Assembly (NCBI GenBank): GCA_930980675.1
Contig: CAKNIU010000029.1
Span: forward strand, 1 to 9,315
DNA length: 9,315 nt
Reading direction: 5' to 3'
Origin: an uncultured Clostridium sp.
GTDB taxonomy: Bacteria > Bacillota_A > Clostridia > TANB77 > CAG-508
The notes beneath the pieces are model-generated. The model made no database searches, was not told the DNA's origin, and saw nothing but the letters and a program-made list of their open reading frames with translations. Of this stretch, positions 5,936-9,315 are shown one piece after another; the stretch's first letter is position 1; every line of letters starts with the position of its first letter. The position numbers and the translations under genes are program-made.

Positions 5936-6054
5936 TATGCTGAACTTAAACTGAAAGGAGATATTCAATTTATAATCAAAGTACAAAGTATTAGGAATAG
6001 GTAAAGTTCCTTTGCTTTTGAGACACTAAAATTATAGATGAAATTAAAATCATT
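5936..6054 (+). promoter_or_regulatory. Structured copZ-copA spacer with an unused SD
   Basis: This 119-nt spacer has a strong SD AAAGGAG (5954-5960) with no ATG, GTG or TTG at usable distance. It then has a bulged hairpin (5984-5987 and 5994-5997 with 6007-6014). A 6-codon frame MKLKSL starts at ATG 6038 and its TGA overlaps the copA ATG as ATGA. The copA start itself has only a weak SD. The spacer may tune copA translation relative to copZ. Confidence 0.4.
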
Positions 6055-8442
6055 ATGAAAAAAGTTTTATTAAAAATTGGAGGCATGACTTGTAGTGCTT
6101 GCTCGAGTGGTCTAGAAAAATATTTAAATAAACAAGATGGAATAGAAAGTGCAGCAGTCAACCTAGTAATGAATAATGCAAATATACAGTATGACGAGCA
6201 GAAACTTGACCTAAAGCAAATTGAAAAATTTGTCGAAAAAGCAGGGTTTGAAAGTTTAGGAATAGACAATTTTCAAAAAGAAGAAAAAAAGCAAAATAAT
6301 CAAAAATACAAATTAATAGCTCTAGGTGTGCTTGCAGTTATTACCTTATATATTTCTATGGGACATATGATAGGGCTTCCTGCTATTCCTTATTTAAATA
6401 TGCATGAAAACCAAATAAACTATGCCCTTGTATTATTAATTTTGGCTATAACAGCTTGCATATTTGGATGGGATATTTTAAAAAATGGTTACAAAAATTT
6501 AGTGCACAAATCACCTAATATGGATACATTGGTAGGTCTTGGTGTATTAAGTAGTATTATTTACAGTTTGTATGGAACTTTTATGATATTAAAAGGAAAT
6601 ACGGAATATGTAAATAATTTGTATTATGAATCAGCTGTTATAATAATTTTCTTCATAAAAATAGGCAAATATGTTGAAAACAGAAATAAGGACAAAACCA
6701 AAGAAGCCATTAGTCAGCTTATGATGATTACACCAAAACATGCTACAGTACTTAGAGATGGTGAGCAGGTTCAAGTTACAATTGATGAAATAAATGAAGG
6801 AGATATTGTAGTTTGCAAGCCAGGTGAAAAAATAGCAGTTGATGGCGAGATTGTAGATGGCATAACACATATAGATGAATCATTTATTACAGGTGAAAGT
6901 ATGCCAGTTAAAAAAGAAAAAGGCAAAAAAGTAATTGCAGGAAGCATTAATTATGAAGGTACTATTGAATATAAAGCAGAAAAGATAGGTAAAAATTCTA
7001 CTGTATCTGAAATAGTAAAATTGGTTGTAGAAGCTACTTCTACTAAGGCACCAATTGCCAAAATAGCAGATAAAATAAGTGGAATATTTGTACCAACTAT
7101 TATAGTTATTGCAGTACTTTCAGGCTTAGTGTGGTTTGCTATAAATAGAGATGTATCTTGGGCAATAAATGTATTTATATCTGTCTTAGTTGTAGCTTGC
7201 CCATGTAGCTTGGGTTTAGCAACTCCTTTATCAATAGTAATTGCTTCAGGAGAGTCAAGTAAAAAAGGAATACTTATAAAAAATAGTGAAGCATTAGAAA
7301 ATGCTCATAAAGTAAAAACCGTAGTATTTGATAAAACAGGTACTCTTACAAAAGGAAAACTAAGTTTGTCAAAAATTTATAATTACACCGAAAATTATTC
7401 AAATAATCAAGAGTTAAAGGCGGATGGTTTTGAAAATGTAGAGACAAATTCTAATGAAAAAGGCAAGCAATTAAGTGATGATGATATAATCAAAATAGTG
7501 GCTAGTATAGAATCAAAATCTGAGCATCCTATTGCAAGAGGAGTAGTAGCAGAGGCAAAGGAAAGAAAAATAGAATTAGAAAAAGTAAAAGAATTTCAAA
7601 ACTTGGCAGGACTTGGTGTTACAGCTTTGTATAATGGTGAAAAATACATTATAGGAAACAAAAAATTGATGGAGCAAAATGGTATTGAAATAAGTAGCAA
7701 AAATAGTGTAAGTGAAAAGGCAGATAAAAAATTAAAAAATCAAATAACTAGCGAAAATACTATTATAGAAAAAATTGGATTGGAACAAGTAGAAAAAGAC
7801 GAAGAAGAACTACAAAAAGCAGGAAATAGCATTTTATTTGTAGCAAAAGAAAATGAACTAATAGCTCTTTTGGGAGTTAAAGATAATGTAAAAGAAAATG
7901 CCAAAGATGTAGTTTCTAAATTAAAGCTATTTGGCATAAATGTTGTAATGCTTACAGGAGATAATGAAAAAACTGCAAAAGCAATTGCAAATTCTATAGG
8001 AATAGACAATGTAATAGCAGGCGTAATGCCAAGGGATAAAGCCAAAACAATCGAAAACTTAAAGAAAAATAATGAACTTGTTATGATGTGTGGCGATGGC
8101 ATAAATGACAGCATAAGCCTAGTCAAAGCAGATATAGGAGTTTCTGTAGGAAACGGAACAGATGTTGCAATGGACAGTAGTAATGTGGTTTTGATGAATA
8201 ATAATCTAGAAAAAATTGTAGACTTAATAGAAATAAGTGGAAAAACAATTAGAAACATAAAACAAAACTTGTTTTGGGCATTTTTTTATAACTTATGTAT
8301 GCTACCAATTGCAGTTGGAGTACTATCTCCATTAGGAATAACAATTAATCCAATGATGGCATCTATTGCTATGACAATAAGTAGTGTTACAGTAACGCTA
8401 AATAGTTTAAGATTAAAGAGAATAATAAGGAAAATAAAATAA
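6055..8442 (+). CDS. copA: Copper-exporting P1B-type ATPase CopA
   Basis: This 795-aa pump exports Cu(I) across the cell membrane using ATP. One N-terminal HMA domain has GGMTCSAC (Cys13, Cys16). Membrane helices lie at about 86-104, 122-140, 156-178, 188-206, 344-364, 370-395, 738-760 and 765-785. Other marks are TGES in the actuator domain (279-282), the CPC metal site (382-384), the phosphorylated Asp426 in DKTGT, the P1B-specific SEHP (489-492), TGDN (634-637) and GDGIND (680-685). Tyr745-Asn746 and Met773/Ser777 in the last two helices fit the Cu(I)-specific P1B-1 class. Two oddities occur: the segment after GDGIND is SISL instead of the usual APAL, and two hydrophilic stretches (about 440-473 and 552-577) look like insertions in the nucleotide-binding region. 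There is no other start in frame after the stop at 6019. Confidence 0.95.
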   Translation: MKKVLLKIGGMTCSACSSGLEKYLNKQDGIESAAVNLVMNNANIQYDEQKLDLKQIEKFVEKAGFESLGIDNFQKEEKKQNNQKYKLIALGVLAVITLYISMGHMIGLPAIPYLNMHENQINYALVLLILAITACIFGWDILKNGYKNLVHKSPNMDTLVGLGVLSSIIYSLYGTFMILKGNTEYVNNLYYESAVIIIFFIKIGKYVENRNKDKTKEAISQLMMITPKHATVLRDGEQVQVTIDEINEGDIVVCKPGEKIAVDGEIVDGITHIDESFITGESMPVKKEKGKKVIAGSINYEGTIEYKAEKIGKNSTVSEIVKLVVEATSTKAPIAKIADKISGIFVPTIIVIAVLSGLVWFAINRDVSWAINVFISVLVVACPCSLGLATPLSIVIASGESSKKGILIKNSEALENAHKVKTVVFDKTGTLTKGKLSLSKIYNYTENYSNNQELKADGFENVETNSNEKGKQLSDDDIIKIVASIESKSEHPIARGVVAEAKERKIELEKVKEFQNLAGLGVTALYNGEKYIIGNKKLMEQNGIEISSKNSVSEKADKKLKNQITSENTIIEKIGLEQVEKDEEELQKAGNSILFVAKENELIALLGVKDNVKENAKDVVSKLKLFGINVVMLTGDNEKTAKAIANSIGIDNVIAGVMPRDKAKTIENLKKNNELVMMCGDGINDSISLVKADIGVSVGNGTDVAMDSSNVVLMNNNLEKIVDLIEISGKTIRNIKQNLFWAFFYNLCMLPIAVGVLSPLGITINPMMASIAMTISSVTVTLNSLRLKRIIRKIK

Positions 8443-8450
8443 TATGTAAA

Positions 8451-8515
8451 GAACAAAAGCGGGCTTTCTTGAATTTTTTGCTTGTTTTAAATTCATAACG
8501 CCCGCGTCTTTGTTC
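8451..8515. terminator. Long GC-rich hairpin between convergent genes
   Basis: Three nested stems form one long hairpin: GAACAAA/TTTGTTC (8451-8457 with 8509-8515), GCGGGC/GCCCGC (8459-8464 with 8500-8505) and TGAATTT/AAATTCA (8470-8476 with 8489-8495). On the minus strand GCCCGC is followed by TTTTGTTCTTT, so it can terminate the zinc-ribbon gene. On the plus strand a U-run is lacking, but the fold could protect the copA 3' end. The GC stem stands out in an AT-rich window. Confidence 0.6.
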
Positions 8516-8516
8516 G

Positions 8517-8549
8517 TGCGCCAATTTTACAAATGTAAAATTGTGTGCA
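8517..8549. repeat. Second hairpin next to the GC-rich hairpin
   Basis: A perfect 9-bp stem (8522-8530 with 8535-8543) with loop AAAT is extended by a further 5 bp (8517-8521 with 8545-8549, one G-U) after one bulged T. It lies directly beside the first hairpin. No gene lies between 8443 and 8562. Confidence 0.5.
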
Positions 8550-8562
8550 AATGCTTTATAAT

Positions 8563-8832
8563 TTATAGGCTAATTTTTACATTATCAAAGCCGTCTCCGC
8601 CAAGCATTTTTTTGTAGCTTGAAAATTCTTTACTTTCCATATATCTATTAATGTTTTTTAGTTCAACACCTGAATTAAAAGATAAGCTATCAAGAGAAAG
8701 TGGAGCATCAGCATTATCTAAAAAATTTTTTAAAGTATGTTTATCAACTTCATCTTTTGATTTACAACTTGGGCAAACATCATCACTTGAAGCAAAAAAA
8801 CAGCCACAACGTACACATTTATTAAATTTCAT
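8563..8832 (-). CDS. Small zinc-ribbon protein resembling YvyF (TIGR03826)
   Basis: This 89-aa protein begins with a four-cysteine zinc ribbon: C6-x2-C9 and C20-P-S-C23, with an extra Cys11. The remainder is about 60 residues with LKNFLDNADAPLSLDSLSFNSGV (in parts) and ELKNINRYMESKEF, a pattern like the winged-helix-type segment of YvyF-like proteins found in flagellar operons of Bacillota. The start is fixed by AGGAGGA (8841-8847), 8 nt before ATG 8832; the nearer ATG at 8839 is out of frame and stops at once. No flagellar gene is in the window, so a motility role is only a possibility. The gene is monocistronic and converges on copA. Confidence 0.75.
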   Translation of the reverse strand: MKFNKCVRCGCFFASSDDVCPSCKSKDEVDKHTLKNFLDNADAPLSLDSLSFNSGVELKNINRYMESKEFSSYKKMLGGDGFDNVKISL

Positions 8833-8921
8833 TTTTCATTTCCTCCTAAGTATGACAAATTTCGACATTATTCTATCATAATTTTTTATAAAAATAAAGA
8901 TACAAATGAAAAAAATTGCAC

Positions 8922-8950
8922 TTGAAAAGCAAAATTTTAAAATATATAAT
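8922..8950 (+). promoter_or_regulatory. Sigma-A promoter before the mini-ORF and second pilin-like gene
   Basis: TTGAAA (8922-8927) and TATAAT (8945-8950) are separated by 17 nt. Transcription would begin near 8957, only a few nucleotides before the SD at 8961-8967. Confidence 0.7.
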
Positions 8951-8976
8951 TAAGAAAAATAAAGGAGCACAAGCAA

Positions 8977-9033
8977 ATGACAAAAATCGCTGAAAGCCTT
9001 GGGGCTGTATATATATATATATATATATCGTAA
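8977..9033 (+). CDS. Putative 18-codon leader ORF containing a TA repeat
   Basis: ATG 8977 follows SD AAAGGAG (8961-8967) by 9 nt. The frame encodes MTKIAESLGAVYIYIYIS and then TAA. The TAT-ATA codons come from a TA microsatellite. Promoter, SD and spacing are all good, and a terminator hairpin follows before the next gene, so it may be a leader peptide. A chance frame cannot be excluded. Confidence 0.4.
   Translation: MTKIAESLGAVYIYIYIS
9008..9028. repeat. TA dinucleotide microsatellite
   Basis: A 21-nt run of alternating T and A, (TA)10T, lies inside the mini-ORF. Changes by single repeat units would shift the frame of that ORF, so length variation could act as a switch if the ORF matters. 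Confidence 0.85.
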
Positions 9034-9067
9034 GATTTAGTAAAATAAAATTATGTGAACGTAGTAG

Positions 9068-9127
9068 AAAAACTATGCTTTTTATGCGTATATAAAAAAT
9101 GCGCAAAGGAGCATAGTTTTTTATGTT
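9068..9127 (+). terminator. Strong terminator or attenuator hairpin
   Basis: A perfect 12-bp stem AAAAACTATGCT/AGCATAGTTTTT (9068-9079 with 9110-9121) runs into further T residues. A second 7-bp hairpin TTTTTAT/ATAAAAA sits inside it. It lies between the mini-ORF and the pilin-like gene, so it either ends a short transcript or controls read-through. An AAAGGAG is buried at 9105-9111. Confidence 0.75.
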
Positions 9128-9170
9128 TATTTAAAATTAAGAATTAAAAAATACGAGGAGGAATCAGAGA

Positions 9171-9315
9171 ATGAAAAACAAAAGTAAAAAAATTAAAATG
9201 TTAAAAAAACAGGTACAAGGTATAACTTTAATAGCGTTAGTCGTTACTATCATTGTTTTACTAATCTTAGCTGGTGTTGCAATTAATTTAACCGTAGGAG
9301 ACAATGGACTATTTA
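9171..9315 (+). CDS. Pilin-like protein, N-terminal part (cut by the window end)
   Basis: The first 48 codons are present. A basic N-terminus (1-16) is followed by G17-ITLIALVVTIIVLLILAGVAI, a class III prepilin-type signal with expected cleavage after Gly17 and a hydrophobic helix to about residue 40. The conserved Glu at +5 is Ala22 here. Such N-termini are common in Clostridia proteins annotated as prepilin-type or type II secretion proteins, often carrying large extracellular domains. SD GAGGAGG (9155-9161) is 9 nt before ATG 9171. The C-terminal domain lies outside the window, so the role of the full protein is unknown. It shares the signal pattern with the gene at 1795-2250. Confidence 0.85.
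   Translation, partial: MKNKSKKIKMLKKQVQGITLIALVVTIIVLLILAGVAINLTVGDNGLF

Noticed and set aside
7740..8258. Long open frame on the minus strand inside copA
   Set aside because: It is a shadow of copA in the opposite strand, with no SD and a low-complexity Ser/Phe-rich product.
8876..9106. Minus-strand open frame across the leader of the right-hand gene
   Set aside because: It runs through the promoter, TA repeat and terminator, is rich in Phe/Ile/Tyr and has no SD.

Overview
The window reads as an AT-rich chromosomal segment of a Gram-positive anaerobe, most likely an uncultured Clostridia-type Bacillota. I infer this from the strong AAGGAGG-type ribosome binding sites, TTGACA/TATAAT-type promoters, an HtrA-type membrane-anchored protease, a CopZ/CopA copper pair, a pyrimidine-nucleoside phosphorylase of the Gram-positive kind, a small zinc-ribbon protein resembling YvyF of flagellar operons, and pilin-like proteins with a G-[IM]-x-[IL]-I-A class III signal. 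No species can be named from the sequence alone. I see no rRNA, tRNA, CRISPR array, transposase or phage gene.

Layout. Positions 1-258 hold a bidirectional terminator and a second hairpin. A membrane-anchored HtrA-like serine protease lies on the minus strand (259-1542). A divergent intergenic region (1543-1794) carries an extended -10 promoter for a pilin-like membrane protein (1795-2250, plus). A strongly folded spacer (2248-2350) precedes rnhB (RNase HII) and pdp (pyrimidine-nucleoside phosphorylase), which sit 16 nt apart as a likely operon ending at a terminator (4384-4420). An XRE-type regulator (4607-4999, plus) converges on a small acidic protein of unknown function (5166-5429, minus). 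A consensus promoter (5601-5629) then drives a leader ORF, copZ and copA (5659-8442). A GC-rich pair of hairpins (8451-8549) separates copA from a small zinc-ribbon protein on the minus strand (8563-8832). The right end has a good promoter, an 18-codon ORF made partly of a TA microsatellite, a strong terminator hairpin, and the start of a second pilin-like gene cut by the window edge (from 9171).

The protein-coding genes are mostly ordinary housekeeping and stress functions: envelope protein quality control, RNA-DNA hybrid removal, nucleoside salvage and copper export. The unexplained structure lies in the 5' leaders. (1) A 35-bp element occurs twice with 33/35 identity, each time just upstream of the SD of a minus-strand gene (the protease and the small acidic protein). 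(2) Two genes have their strong SD far from the start codon (35 and 28-32 nt) with a small hairpin between, which would bring the effective spacing to about 12-14 nt. (3) copZ and copA each have short upstream reading frames that end at or over their start codons. (4) The right-hand pilin-like gene has a promoter, Tyr/Ile-codon mini-ORF and terminator arrangement that looks like an attenuator. These are sequence observations with inferred functions. None is shown to be a new system.
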